Source: an uncultured Alphaproteobacteria bacterium (lineage in GTDB: Bacteria > Pseudomonadota > Alphaproteobacteria > Thalassobaculales > Thalassobaculaceae). Taken from it: a stretch of DNA of 41,328 nt. The translations under genes were made by a program, and so were the position numbers. Of this stretch, positions 18,543-27,376 are shown piece after piece; within the stretch, counting starts at the first letter, position 1; every line of letters begins with the position of its first letter. The DNA is taken from NCBI GenBank assembly GCA_902629125.1, contig CACOPQ010000021.1, positions 1 through 41,328 of the forward strand. The letters are read 5' to 3'. The notes beneath the pieces were generated by a model. The model was given only the letters and a program-made list of their open reading frames with translations. It was not told where the DNA came from and ran no database searches.

Positions 18543-19337
18543 TTGAATCGTTTGGATGGAAAAATTGCGCTTATTTCTGGTGCTGGCCGCGGAATTGGGG
18601 CAGCTACAGCAAAACTAATGATAGAAGCGGGCGCGAAAGTAATTATTGGCGACATAATCGAGAAAGAAGGACAAGAGTTATCAGAAAAGCTGGGTCCAAA
18701 CGCCAGTTTTGTCCGATTGGATGTAACTATGGAAGAGGATTGGGAGAGAGCCGTGAACCTAGCCCAGTCATCTTTCGGTGGATTAGATATTTTAGTAAAC
18801 AATGCCGGGCTATTTCTTGGTAGAGACTTTTCAGATGTTTCGCTCGATGACTGGAACCGATTAGCATCGGTAAATATGACGGGTGTATGGCTTGGAACCA
18901 AGATAGCGGCCGATGCTCTAGCGGAGAGAGGCGCATCCAGTCCACAAGGCAGTGCGATTATCAATACTGCTTCAATTGCAGGTTTAGTAGGTTCAGAACT
19001 TGACCCTTTATATTCGATGACCAAGGGCGGCGTGACACTATTTACAAAATCCACAGCGCTTAACTTTGCAAGGAAAGGCTACAAAATTAGGGTAAATTCC
19101 GTTCACCCTGGAGTAGTTATCACAGACATGGGAGAACAAACCTTTGTATCCCGAGCAAAACAATTTGGCACTAATGATATAGAAAAATCTAAAGCGACGG
19201 CTCTTTCTGCACATCCGATTGGTCGTCTCGGAGTACCTGAGGACATAGCAAACGGCATTGTATTTTTGGCCTCTGATGACGCTGGTTTCATGACTGGGTC
19301 AGGGTTAGTAATAGACGGTGGCTTAACCGCGAGGTAA
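18543..19337 (+). CDS. Short-chain dehydrogenase/reductase (SDR)
   Basis: This is a classical 264-residue SDR that uses NAD(P)H to interconvert an alcohol and a ketone. The cofactor-binding motif is ISGAGRGIGAATAKL (TGxxxGxG type) near residue 12. NNAG is at about residue 88, the catalytic serine is in INTASIAG, and the YxxxK pair is intact in YSMTKGGV. VNSVHPGVVITDM and the C-terminal FMTGSGLVIDGGL complete the family pattern. An acidic residue after the second strand (GDIIEK) favours NAD over NADP. The start is TTG at 18543 with AGGAG at 18531-18535. It is convergent with mnmC, 10 bases away. Substrate unknown. Confidence 0.9.
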   Translation: MNRLDGKIALISGAGRGIGAATAKLMIEAGAKVIIGDIIEKEGQELSEKLGPNASFVRLDVTMEEDWERAVNLAQSSFGGLDILVNNAGLFLGRDFSDVSLDDWNRLASVNMTGVWLGTKIAADALAERGASSPQGSAIINTASIAGLVGSELDPLYSMTKGGVTLFTKSTALNFARKGYKIRVNSVHPGVVITDMGEQTFVSRAKQFGTNDIEKSKATALSAHPIGRLGVPEDIANGIVFLASDDAGFMTGSGLVIDGGLTAR

Positions 19338-19347
19338 TGACCCAAGC

Positions 19348-21363
19348 TTATTTGTGCGATCGTAATTCTCGGTACAAAAATCGAGAAGGGGATAACGACA
19401 ATGCTATTGAGCGTTCTACAGGCCAAGGTTCCCCTAACATCTGACTTACGAGAATATCAGATGAAAGTTCAGCGGTCAGAAATCCTCTCGAACCTAAGCC
19501 GGTAGCGACAAAAAGCTTTGGCTGGTACGTAGGAGCTTCAGGAAACCGACCTTGAGGACCATGCCGCAAACGATCAAAGTCTTCTCTAAAAACTTTGGGA
19601 TCAACAACCGGCCCAACACAGGGAAGCCTATCCGGAGTGGCAGCTCTCACTCCGGCATAGCCGTTCCAATTACAAATATCATCTTTTACAAGTAATGTTT
19701 GAATTGTGGGTTCCAAATTTTTATAGTTTTCCAAGTGACCTTCTGTTGTCAGATGCGAGTCATTTTTGTTGCAGATTTTGGAACCGCGAATATGAGTAGA
19801 GCCAATTGCATGAATGTTACCGCAGGCAGGCGTTATATAGCTTTGACCAAGAATTGTCGCCCTGAGAGACGAACTTTCCGAAGTAGCATTCACCAGGGAT
19901 AACTGTCCACCTATTCCAATTAGAGGAATATGTCTGGTGCAAGTGAACTCATTAGAACCTGACGCCGCTGCAATAATTAAAACATCTAGCCGCGATATTT
20001 CGCGCTTCCCTTCCGAAAATAATATCCATTCACCGTTTAAAAATTCTATGTGAGCAACTTTTCGATCCTTAATTAGCTGATGCCCATGCATTAGCTTGGA
20101 TAAATACTCAACAGGCGATAAAGTACCAGCATCTTTAAACCATAATCCATGACCAGAACATTCTATATTTGTTTTACTTCGAATTTCGGCAGCGGTTACG
20201 TTTATAGCGGCACCATCCCAGAGGTTTTTGCGGCGGTTTAATGAGTCTATTTGCCTGGTGATAATTTGCTTTGGTTTAATTTTCAGCACTCCCCTACTCA
20301 ACCATTCTACTCCTGATTCCTCGATAGAAGCCAAAATGGAACGATAGGACCGGTCATAAAAATTGCTTAACTCATTTGCCTTTTCGGTAAGAGTTGGTGA
20401 TATGAGCGCTACAGGGAGAGTGGAAGCGCCCTTAATAGATGAATGACCGTCAATTATTTCGGCATGAAGTCCTCGACGGTGAAGTGCTCTCGCTATTGAC
20501 GCGCCTGCAATGCCGCCCCCCAAAATCCCTATTCTTGATTTTGGTTCTATTGGGGGAGGCGGGACAAACCATGGAGGGATCAAAGTTATTTCAGCATCCA
20601 TGCAACTTCGACCAATTTTTACCTCGGCACTTGAAGGGTAGCTTGAAGCTCCAACAACTTCATAGCCAATTCTTTTTAATTCACCATCCACGTACCCCTC
20701 CATATTACCAGAGCAAATCAAGGTGTTTTTTCGACTTAAGCGGCTTATTTCTGAAAATATCTCGGGGGACCAATGATCCGGAGCAGATACATTCGAAAAT
20801 TGACTCAAGAACCAGGCATCAAATGCTCCTTCAATTTGAGAAATTCCTCTCAAAGTTGGCTCAAATATAAGTGTAAGCGCAACCGCACCTGATTTCAGCC
20901 ATATTCTATGAAACCCGGTGTGTATAGGCGGGTATTTATCTATTAGTTCTTGGAACTCGTTTGCAAGACCTGGAAACTTTTGCACCGCGAGTTTTAAGTT
21001 TTCCTTACTTAATGGAAAACTTTCAATCGCAAAATAATGGAGCCGTTTTGTGGTTCCTAATACCGCACTCCAATTCTTTAAGATATTGACAAAATTCAAG
21101 CCCAGGCCAAAACCAATTTCCCCAAAGGTAAAAATATCATTAGCTTTTTTCTTTTCTTCAAATAATTTGTGGTTAAAAAAACAATTTTGTTGGCTATTAA
21201 TTACATTAAGGTTTGCTATGTAGAATGCATTTCGTTTTTTTGAAAAAACCTTGCCACCTTCATGAAATAAAACTTCGGGATCAAGATCTACCGGCAAGTC
21301 CGAAACTGCTTCAGAAGATTTTGGCCGAAAAAAACGTTGTGCCTTTTGGGTGTTTGCTCTCAT
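19348..21363 (-). CDS. mnmC: Bifunctional tRNA wobble-uridine modification enzyme MnmC
   Basis: MnmC finishes the 5-methylaminomethyl(-2-thio)uridine modification at the tRNA wobble position. The N-terminal methyltransferase domain (to about residue 235) has FTFGEIGFGLGLNFVNIL and the stretch GAFDAWFLSQFSNVSAPDHW. The C-terminal FAD-dependent demodification domain starts with the Rossmann motif IGILGGGIAGASIARALH near residue 280 and ends with LFVATGLGSRGFLTAELSS. The best start is ATG at 21363 (671 residues, close to the 668 of E. coli). A TTG at 21402 would extend it by 13 residues but has no ribosome-binding site. It diverges from the 85-residue gene at 21423 with only 59 bases between starts. 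Confidence 0.93.
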   Translation of the reverse strand: MRANTQKAQRFFRPKSSEAVSDLPVDLDPEVLFHEGGKVFSKKRNAFYIANLNVINSQQNCFFNHKLFEEKKKANDIFTFGEIGFGLGLNFVNILKNWSAVLGTTKRLHYFAIESFPLSKENLKLAVQKFPGLANEFQELIDKYPPIHTGFHRIWLKSGAVALTLIFEPTLRGISQIEGAFDAWFLSQFSNVSAPDHWSPEIFSEISRLSRKNTLICSGNMEGYVDGELKRIGYEVVGASSYPSSAEVKIGRSCMDAEITLIPPWFVPPPPIEPKSRIGILGGGIAGASIARALHRRGLHAEIIDGHSSIKGASTLPVALISPTLTEKANELSNFYDRSYRSILASIEESGVEWLSRGVLKIKPKQIITRQIDSLNRRKNLWDGAAINVTAAEIRSKTNIECSGHGLWFKDAGTLSPVEYLSKLMHGHQLIKDRKVAHIEFLNGEWILFSEGKREISRLDVLIIAAASGSNEFTCTRHIPLIGIGGQLSLVNATSESSSLRATILGQSYITPACGNIHAIGSTHIRGSKICNKNDSHLTTEGHLENYKNLEPTIQTLLVKDDICNWNGYAGVRAATPDRLPCVGPVVDPKVFREDFDRLRHGPQGRFPEAPTYQPKLFVATGLGSRGFLTAELSSDILVSQMLGEPWPVERSIALSLSPSRFLYRELRSHK

Positions 21364-21422
21364 ACTTATAAAGTGCCTCAAGGTGCCGCAGCCTAGCAAC
21401 AATTATAAAGTGAAAAATATAA

Positions 21423-21680
21423 ATGTCAGAAGAAGACGCCCCGCTACCAGAAGACGAACAGAAACAGCTTGCTCTAAGAATCATTTTGGAAGCTTGGGAA
21501 GATGCCTTATCGCAAGGAGTTTCAGCCGAAATGGTTGCTTCATCCGCCATATTTGCCGCTTTAACTGATATGATCGAGCATTATGGCGAAGAACCAGTAG
21601 CAGAAATGGTGGCAGAGTGGCCGGATAGAATAAGAAATAGTGAGTTCACACTTTCCCAAGATGAACAATTCTCAAGTTAA
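21423..21680 (+). CDS. Small acidic protein of unknown function (85 aa)
   Basis: This is an acidic, probably all-helical protein with no cysteine, signal peptide or membrane segment. Its N-terminus is rich in Glu/Asp/Pro (MSEEDAPLPEDEQK). It is followed by an amphipathic helix (LALRIILEAWEDALSQGV), a second helix (ASSAIFAALTDMIEHYG) and a third (EPVAEMVAEWPDRIR). I do not recognise a named family; its composition and order resemble small conserved alphaproteobacterial proteins I cannot name. It is divergent from mnmC and 36 bases upstream of the SCP2-like gene, so it may be the first gene of that operon. Codon use looks like its neighbours. Confidence 0.65.
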   Translation: MSEEDAPLPEDEQKQLALRIILEAWEDALSQGVSAEMVASSAIFAALTDMIEHYGEEPVAEMVAEWPDRIRNSEFTLSQDEQFSS

Positions 21681-21716
21681 TCTAAATAACCACCAACTTG
21701 TAGAGATGTAGTAGAT

Positions 21717-22103
21717 ATGTTTGATAAGCTAGCTGAAGCTGTAAATGCCGATCACCACCTAGTATTAAGGGGAAAGAATTGTAGTCTAACTCTTCTAATC
21801 GAGGTCGATAATGATGAATATTTTATCGACATATTCGCGGGAAAGATCACCGATATTGTCTCCGGCCAATTCTTAATGCGACACTGGGATCTCGCTATTC
21901 GTGCCTCAAACGCCACCTGGTCAAAATTTTGGCAAAAATATCCCGAACCTGGATTCCATGATATTTTCGCTATGAACCGGTTTGGACATTGTAAAATAGA
22001 GGGCAATACAAAAATCCTTCTCTCTCATATTCGCTTCATCAAGGACGTCATTAGCAAGCCACGTTTTTTAGGAACAGGAGTTAGTTCAAATGGCAAAGCT
22101 TGA
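21717..22103 (+). CDS. SCP2-like small-ligand-binding protein (putative)
   Basis: This 128-residue cytoplasmic protein has a strand-rich first half (SLTLLIEVDNDEYFIDIFAGKIT is the core, positions about 22-45). A W-containing helix follows, then DIFAMNRFGHCKIEGNTK and a final helix. The order of a lipid-like strand pair, an ADATI-like segment, a DI-AM helix and a KIEG turn resembles the sterol carrier protein 2 fold, but the match is weak and made by eye. It overlaps the following alpha/beta hydrolase by 14 bases, so the two are translationally linked. It may hold a hydrophobic acyl compound that the hydrolase acts on; that is inference. Confidence 0.55.
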   Translation: MFDKLAEAVNADHHLVLRGKNCSLTLLIEVDNDEYFIDIFAGKITDIVSGQFLMRHWDLAIRASNATWSKFWQKYPEPGFHDIFAMNRFGHCKIEGNTKILLSHIRFIKDVISKPRFLGTGVSSNGKA

Positions 22104-22959
22104 TCCTATAATCGGAAGATATGTAACAATAAACCAGGGTGGAAAGGATTTCCGTATTTACTTTGAAGAGAACGGTACCGGTATCCCCCTACTGTGCCTT
22201 CACACCGCAGGCGCACACTCGAGTCAATTTAGGCATTTGATGTGTGATCCAGAGATTACAAAAAATTTTAGAATTATAGCTTTTGACTTGCCGTGGCACG
22301 GTAAATCAACACCGCCAGTTGGCTGGCAAGATGAAGAGTACCAACTAACGAGCGACTTCTATGTCGACATCATAAAAAATTTTATCGGAAGCCTGGATTT
22401 ACAAAAACCCCTTGTGATGGGCTGCTCGATGGGAGGGCGGGTTGTCATTCGTTTAGCTTATGAACTAGGAACAGAACTGTTAGGCGTTATCGGTTTAGAG
22501 GGATCCGACCGACCTGCCCCTTGGTATGATAACTCATGGACGAGCCACCCAAACTTTGCAAACGGTGATTTTTGCGTTGGTTTGGTCTCAGGATTGTGCG
22601 CCCCCCAAAGCCCTGACGAGTATAAATGGGAAACCCTTTGGCACTACTATCAAAGTGGGCATGGGGTGTTTAAGGGTGACATGCATTTCTTTAGAACAGA
22701 CTCAGATTATGCTGACAACAGCGCAACTATAGACACCGAACTGTGTCCGGTTTATCTTATGACTGGGGAATATGACTACTCTTGTACTCCAGAGGCTACA
22801 ATAGAAACAGCTAGCAGAATTCCTGGCGCTGAATCAGTAATAATGAGAGAGGTTGGCCATTTTCCAATGAGCGAAAACCCAGATGTTTTCAAGAACTATC
22901 TGATTCCAGTGCTAGACAACTTCACAGAGGGAGAGAAACATGAACCATCTTCCAGTTGA
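22090..22959 (+). CDS. Alpha/beta-fold hydrolase
   Basis: This is a 289-residue hydrolase with an intact catalytic triad. The nucleophile serine is in GCSMGGRV (GxSxGG elbow), the acid is probably in MTGEYDYSC, and the histidine is in EVGHFPMSENP. The oxyanion region is LLCLHTAGAHSSQF, and DLPWHGKS is the usual strand-4 turn. No signal peptide is visible, so it is cytosolic. The family includes C-C bond hydrolases and esterases of aromatic degradation as well as lactonases. It overlaps the genes on both sides (14 bases upstream, 20 bases downstream), marking a tight operon with the SCP2-like protein and the class II aldolase. Confidence 0.88.
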   Translation: MAKLDPIIGRYVTINQGGKDFRIYFEENGTGIPLLCLHTAGAHSSQFRHLMCDPEITKNFRIIAFDLPWHGKSTPPVGWQDEEYQLTSDFYVDIIKNFIGSLDLQKPLVMGCSMGGRVVIRLAYELGTELLGVIGLEGSDRPAPWYDNSWTSHPNFANGDFCVGLVSGLCAPQSPDEYKWETLWHYYQSGHGVFKGDMHFFRTDSDYADNSATIDTELCPVYLMTGEYDYSCTPEATIETASRIPGAESVIMREVGHFPMSENPDVFKNYLIPVLDNFTEGEKHEPSSS

Positions 22960-23722
22960 TTTTAAAGTCGACCGGTCAAACATGAGTGACACAGAGTGGG
23001 ACCTTCGGGTTCAACTGGCTGCAGCTTACCGGCTGGTAGATTATTTTGGATGGACAGAACTTATATACGGGCATCTTACCGCCCGCGTTCCTGGCCCTGA
23101 ACCTCATTTTTTAATCAATCCATATGGTTTGAACTACGACGAAATTACAGCTTCAAATTTGGTGAAAATTGATGTGGATGGAACTGTTATAGATAACACT
23201 CCATTTGAGATAAATCATGCCGGATTCATTATCCATTCAGCAATACATATGAAACATTCAGAAGAGAACCAAGTAGTCATGCACACGCATACGCGCGAAG
23301 GTATGGCGGTAGCTGGCACAAAAGAGGGGCTTCTGCCGATTAGCATGTTTTCAACAAGTTTTTACAAGCGACTTGCCTACCATGAGTATGAAGGACCTAG
23401 TTTATTTTTGGACGAACGAGAGCGCCTCCTGGAATCTCTGGGTGACAAAAAAGCGATGATTTTAAAGAACCACGGTCTTCTAACAGTCGGCAAAACAATA
23501 CCTGATGCCTTTCTAAGACTTCACGCCTTGGAAAGGTCTTGCCAAATCCAAGTAGACGCCGGCGCAGCCGGTACACTTAGTACATTGAGTGATAATGTTG
23601 CTTCAAAATCAGGTGCAGACAGAGATGACTTCCTAAATTCAAATAGAGTTGAAGCTGGACAATTGGAGTTCGCCGCTTTAATGAGAAAAATTGACAAGAT
23701 CGACCCAAGTTATAGGGATTAG
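22940..23722 (+). CDS. Class II aldolase/adducin-domain protein
   Basis: This 260-residue metal-dependent enzyme belongs to the fuculose-aldolase/adducin head fold. Zinc ligand candidates are the histidines in MHTHTREGMAV and the later histidine in LKNHGLLTVG. VDYFGWTELIYGHLTARVP and INPYGLNYDEITASNLVKID are typical of the proteobacterial subgroup often found with hydrolases. The start at ATG 22940 has GAGGGAG just upstream, inside the end of the hydrolase gene. Members cleave aldols or decarboxylate, and the specific substrate cannot be read. Co-translation with the hydrolase suggests consecutive steps on one compound. The next gene starts 5 bases after its stop. Confidence 0.88.
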   Translation: MNHLPVDFKVDRSNMSDTEWDLRVQLAAAYRLVDYFGWTELIYGHLTARVPGPEPHFLINPYGLNYDEITASNLVKIDVDGTVIDNTPFEINHAGFIIHSAIHMKHSEENQVVMHTHTREGMAVAGTKEGLLPISMFSTSFYKRLAYHEYEGPSLFLDERERLLESLGDKKAMILKNHGLLTVGKTIPDAFLRLHALERSCQIQVDAGAAGTLSTLSDNVASKSGADRDDFLNSNRVEAGQLEFAALMRKIDKIDPSYRD

Positions 23723-23727
23723 CTAAC

Positions 23728-24183
23728 GTGGGTCATCCGACCGATCAAAATGCATTCTGGAAGACCAAAACACTTAGGCAAATGTCACCCTCAGAGTGGG
23801 AAGCTCTTTGCGATGGTTGTGGAAAATGCTGTCTGGTAAAATTGATTGATGATTTAACCGACGATCTGCATTACACAACTGTGGCATGCAAGCTTTTAGA
23901 TTGTGAAAGCTGCCAATGCGGTGATTACGAAAATCGGAAAACGTTAGTCGAAGACTGTGTAATTTTGTCTCCACGACTAATCGAAGAGCTTAATTGGATG
24001 CCGTCTACCTGCGCTTATAGACTAATTCATGAGGGGAAAGATCTTTACTGGTGGCATCCCCTTATGTCCGGAAGCCCAGATACAGTTCATGAGGCCGGTA
24101 TATCTGTTCGAGGCCGAGCCATCTCAGAGCGTGAAGTAAAGGATTCAGAATTATTCGAATATATCGACGAGCAATTAGAGTAA
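23728..24183 (+). CDS. YcgN/UPF0260-family cysteine-cluster protein
   Basis: This 151-residue cytosolic protein matches the YcgN family: WEALCDGCGKCC near residue 27 is the CxxCxxCC cluster. It is followed by CKLLDCESCQCGDY, DCVILSP, WMPSTCAYR and the tail WWHPLMSGSPDTVHEAG and SVRGRAI. The regular cysteines suggest a metal or Fe-S site, though the biochemical role of the family is unknown. The start is GTG at 23728, five bases after the aldolase stop. E. coli YcgN is of similar size (about 153). Family placement is firm; function is not. Confidence 0.9.
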   Translation: MGHPTDQNAFWKTKTLRQMSPSEWEALCDGCGKCCLVKLIDDLTDDLHYTTVACKLLDCESCQCGDYENRKTLVEDCVILSPRLIEELNWMPSTCAYRLIHEGKDLYWWHPLMSGSPDTVHEAGISVRGRAISEREVKDSELFEYIDEQLE

Positions 24184-24214
24184 AGTTTGGTAACTAGGTT
24201 TAAAGGAGAGATTT

Positions 24215-24400
24215 TTGAGTCGATCAATGTGGATATTAGCCGCTATTTTTGCTGTTTTAGCTATTGCAATGATTTATCAATCAAATACGGATGAGGGAAT
24301 TGAGCGTCCCTGGGCGGCCTGCAAGGAGAATCTTTTTCAACAAATGCTAGGCGGTGCCTGTACACCAGTAGAAAATCGTATCAGAGTACCTTCAAATTAA
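24215..24400 (+). CDS. Small single-pass membrane or secreted protein (61 aa)
   Basis: This is a short ORF with a strong ribosome-binding site (AAAGGAGAG from 24202) and TTG start at 24215; ATG at 24227 is the other option. A hydrophobic segment, residues about 6-21 (WILAAIFAVLAIAMIY), follows a basic start, so it is a signal anchor or an uncleaved signal peptide. The exported part is about 40 residues with two cysteines (C36 and C49) in PWAACKENL and GGACTP that could form a disulfide. I do not recognise the family. It sits between ycgN and the amidase gene on the same strand, and is plausibly a periplasmic peptide tethered to the membrane. Confidence 0.6.
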   Translation: MSRSMWILAAIFAVLAIAMIYQSNTDEGIERPWAACKENLFQQMLGGACTPVENRIRVPSN

Positions 24401-24457
24401 AACTATAAGCAAATCCCAAATTAGGAAATCTAATCATCTATTAGCTAGGTAGAAAAA

Positions 24458-25858
24458 ATGAAAAATGATCCAGCACTTTTCTCAGCAACAGAACTTTTAG
24501 GAGCCTACCAAAGAAAAACGCTGTCTCCTGTTGAGGCAACTGAGGCAACGTTAGCAAGAATAGAAAAGTTTAATCCAAAATTTAATGCATTTCGGCTGGT
24601 AGATCCTGAAAAAGCCCTTGCCGATGCAAGGGCATCCGAGGAACGCTGGATTAAAGGGAAGCCCACCGGCCTAATAGATGGAATTCCTAGTACAATCAAA
24701 GACCTTGTTGATACTAAAGGATGGTCAACAAGGAGGGGGTCTTTGACGACAAGCGATAACGGCACTTGGGAAAACGATGCTCCACTTGTAGCTAGGCTCC
24801 GGGAAAACGGAGCAGTTCTTTTAGGTAAAACAACTACCCCCGAATTTGGCTGGAAAGGAGTAACCGACAGCCCACTGACAGGCATTACTCGAAACCCGTG
24901 GAATCCTGAAAAAACCCCAGGTGGTTCTTCAGGCGGTGCCGCCGCAGCGGCCGCAGCATGTTTGGGTGCGCTGCACCATGGTTCCGATGGCGGCGGCTCA
25001 ATTAGAATGCCGAGTGGTTATACAGGAATATATGGTCTCAAACCTACGTTTGGAAGGGTGCCTACATGGCCGGCAAGTGGTTTTGGTACATTATCTCATC
25101 AAGGTCCTATGACACGTACGGTGAGTGACGCTGCACTGATGTTAACCGTTATGGCTCAAGCTGACAGTCACGATTGGTACGCGCTTCCAGCTTCAGAAAC
25201 AAATTGGAGTTCTTATGTGACTAAACGGGTTAAGGGATGGAAAATAGCATTCAGTCCCGACTTGGGTCATGCAAAAGTAGATCCGGAAATAGCGAATCTT
25301 GTAAAAGCAGCCGCTAGTACATTTGCCGCACTTGGCGCCCATGTTGAAGAAGTGGACCCTGGCTTAGGCGATCAACATGATTTATTCAAGACCTTCTGGT
25401 ATACCGGCGCAGCACGCCTGCAAAAAACCATGACACAGGATGAGCTAAATCAGCTTGACCCAGGTTTCAGGGAAGTCGGCAGGGAGGGCTCTGAGATCCA
25501 TTTGGATCAATATCTGGATGCTGTTAGCGAACGCGAGCTTGCGGGAACCAAATTGAACAAATTTTTTGACAACTACGATCTGCTTTTAACTCCTACCCTC
25601 CCGATAACGGCTTTCGACGCCGGAACCGAAGTCCCAGCGGGTTCGGGGATGGATCGTTGGACCAGATGGACACCTTTTTCCTATCCATTCAACTTGGGAC
25701 GTCATCCAGCGGCGTCTATACCTTGTGGTTTGTGCTCAAATGGCCTTCCAGCGGGATTGCAAATTGTAGGGCCGATGAACTGTGACGGCCAAGTGCTTAC
25801 AGCAAGTGCCGCATACGAAGCCACTAATCCAATAAGGACGCCATCCTTAGAGGACTGA
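24458..25858 (+). CDS. Amidase-signature-family hydrolase
   Basis: This 466-residue enzyme of the amidase signature family hydrolyses carboxamides to acid and ammonia. It has the Ser-cisSer-Lys triad: lysine in PSTIKDLVDTKG (about residue 80), and serines in PGGSSGGAAAA and in GSDGGGSIRMPSG. KPTFGRVP and LLTPTLPITAFD are also typical. The N-terminal segment LLGAYQRKTLSPVEATEATL is the usual first helix. No signal peptide is seen. It is convergent with the deacylase gene at 25898. A second amidase lies at 31216-32490; the two are only distantly alike, so they are not a recent duplication. Confidence 0.92.
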   Translation: MKNDPALFSATELLGAYQRKTLSPVEATEATLARIEKFNPKFNAFRLVDPEKALADARASEERWIKGKPTGLIDGIPSTIKDLVDTKGWSTRRGSLTTSDNGTWENDAPLVARLRENGAVLLGKTTTPEFGWKGVTDSPLTGITRNPWNPEKTPGGSSGGAAAAAAACLGALHHGSDGGGSIRMPSGYTGIYGLKPTFGRVPTWPASGFGTLSHQGPMTRTVSDAALMLTVMAQADSHDWYALPASETNWSSYVTKRVKGWKIAFSPDLGHAKVDPEIANLVKAAASTFAALGAHVEEVDPGLGDQHDLFKTFWYTGAARLQKTMTQDELNQLDPGFREVGREGSEIHLDQYLDAVSERELAGTKLNKFFDNYDLLLTPTLPITAFDAGTEVPAGSGMDRWTRWTPFSYPFNLGRHPAASIPCGLCSNGLPAGLQIVGPMNCDGQVLTASAAYEATNPIRTPSLED

Positions 25859-25897
25859 TAGCAAAAGCATTATGTTTGCGAAGTTTAGTAAATTCAG

Positions 25898-27349
25898 TTA
25901 GCCGCCATGACGAAGTGCACGCCCGGGTCGGTTCCCCGTCGCCTCACCATTTTCCCAAACCGACCTGCCGTTTACTAACACGAAATCTATCCCTTTAGCA
26001 GGCTTAGTTGGACATTGAAAATCAGCCGCATCCAACACCGTGTCCTCATCAAAAATGGTAATATCCGCGAAAAAGTTTTCCCTTAGCATCCCACGTTTAC
26101 TAAGCCCAAATGTTTCCGCGGAGTATCCTGTCATGCGGCGCACCGCTTCTTCTAAAGGAAATAACTTTAAGTCCCTACAATAATGCCCCAATACACGCGG
26201 AAACGTGCCCCACAATCTTGGATGCGGATGTTCATCATGCGGCAATCCATCTGAACCAATCATCGCGTGGGGATGTTGTAGAATTCTTTGCACGTCTTCT
26301 TCAGACATTGCAAAGTATATAGCGCCAGCTGGCTGCAATTGTGCCGCAGCTTCATAGATATCACAGTTTAGCTCGTCGGCTATATCAGACAATTCACGAC
26401 CGGCTAATTCTGGACGCGCCTTCGACCAGGTTATCAAGACCCGTTCTGCAACTTGAATAGAGTCATTTTTCAAAACAGTGGACGAAGCAATATAGGGATA
26501 TACATCAAAAGCTATACCATGATGGTGACCAGCCAGATGTTTTTCGAAACAAGCAAGGGTTTCCTTTGATCGGCCAAAATTTTGCCTTCCATGGACCTTG
26601 TGATGTGAGACAATAACAGGAGAGCTTGCCTCACGCCCAATCTGAAAGGTTTCCTCGAGCGATCTTATGACGTGGTCACCTTCATCCCGCATATGTGTGA
26701 CATATTTTGCCTTATGATTTTTTAATGCCAATGCAATCTCGATTACTTCTTCTGTGGGAGCCTGTGATGCGGGCTTGTAAAAGAGGCCCGTCGAAAATCC
26801 TATTGCACCACTGCCAAGCCCTTCTTCCAAAAGGGTCCTCATCTTTTTTATTTCGGTTGATGAAGCGGCACGATCAAGGGAGTCCATAACACCAACTCTT
26901 AAAGTTGAATGACCCACTAAGAACGCTGCATTGACTGCCGCCGGGCCATCATCAAAAGCACCCAAAAAATCAGAGAAAGTCGCAAAACGGCATTCGCCAG
27001 GCTCCGCAATAAGGTCTAACGGCGGCGGCGGGTCCTCGGCCACAAGAGGAGCTAAACTGATACCGCAATTTCCAACCACAACCGATGTAACACCCTGGCT
27101 AACTTTCATATCCATTGAAGGTTTAGCTAACAAAATCCGATCATCATGCGTGTGAACATCAATGAAGCCTGGAGCAACAATTCTATTGGTAGCATCAATA
27201 ACTTTGCCACCGCTCACCCCGGACAAACAGCCAATTTCTTTTATTGTATCGTCAACAATACCTATGTCAGCCTGAAAGCGATCGTCGCCCGAACCATCGA
27301 CTACGGTGCCGCCGCGGATAATAATGTCAAAAAGATTTTCACCGGCCAT
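25898..27349 (-). CDS. N-acyl-D-amino-acid deacylase-type amidohydrolase
   Basis: This 483-residue metal-dependent hydrolase of the amidohydrolase superfamily resembles D-aminoacylase. It opens with IIRGGTVVDGSGDDRFQADI. The first metal motif is IDVHTHDDR (HxH near residue 68). The bridging cysteine typical of D-aminoacylases is in VVGNCGISLAPL. Further ligands are in YVTHMRDEGD, IVSHHKVHG and the catalytic aspartate in IGSDGLPHDEHPHPR. The C-terminal beta-sandwich ends in FVLVNGRSVWENGEATG. GGAAAAG before ATG 27349 supports the start. It lies 27 bases after the SDR gene on the same strand. The substrate could be an N-acyl-D-amino acid or a dihydropyrimidinase-like amide. Confidence 0.9.
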   Translation of the reverse strand: MAGENLFDIIIRGGTVVDGSGDDRFQADIGIVDDTIKEIGCLSGVSGGKVIDATNRIVAPGFIDVHTHDDRILLAKPSMDMKVSQGVTSVVVGNCGISLAPLVAEDPPPPLDLIAEPGECRFATFSDFLGAFDDGPAAVNAAFLVGHSTLRVGVMDSLDRAASSTEIKKMRTLLEEGLGSGAIGFSTGLFYKPASQAPTEEVIEIALALKNHKAKYVTHMRDEGDHVIRSLEETFQIGREASSPVIVSHHKVHGRQNFGRSKETLACFEKHLAGHHHGIAFDVYPYIASSTVLKNDSIQVAERVLITWSKARPELAGRELSDIADELNCDIYEAAAQLQPAGAIYFAMSEEDVQRILQHPHAMIGSDGLPHDEHPHPRLWGTFPRVLGHYCRDLKLFPLEEAVRRMTGYSAETFGLSKRGMLRENFFADITIFDEDTVLDAADFQCPTKPAKGIDFVLVNGRSVWENGEATGNRPGRALRHGG

Positions 27350-27376
27350 TACTTTTCCTTTAATTCATTTAACAGA

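Noticed and set aside
18527-19054. 175-codon minus-strand ORF inside the SDR gene
   Set aside because: Antisense shadow of a strongly supported SDR with intact catalytic motifs.
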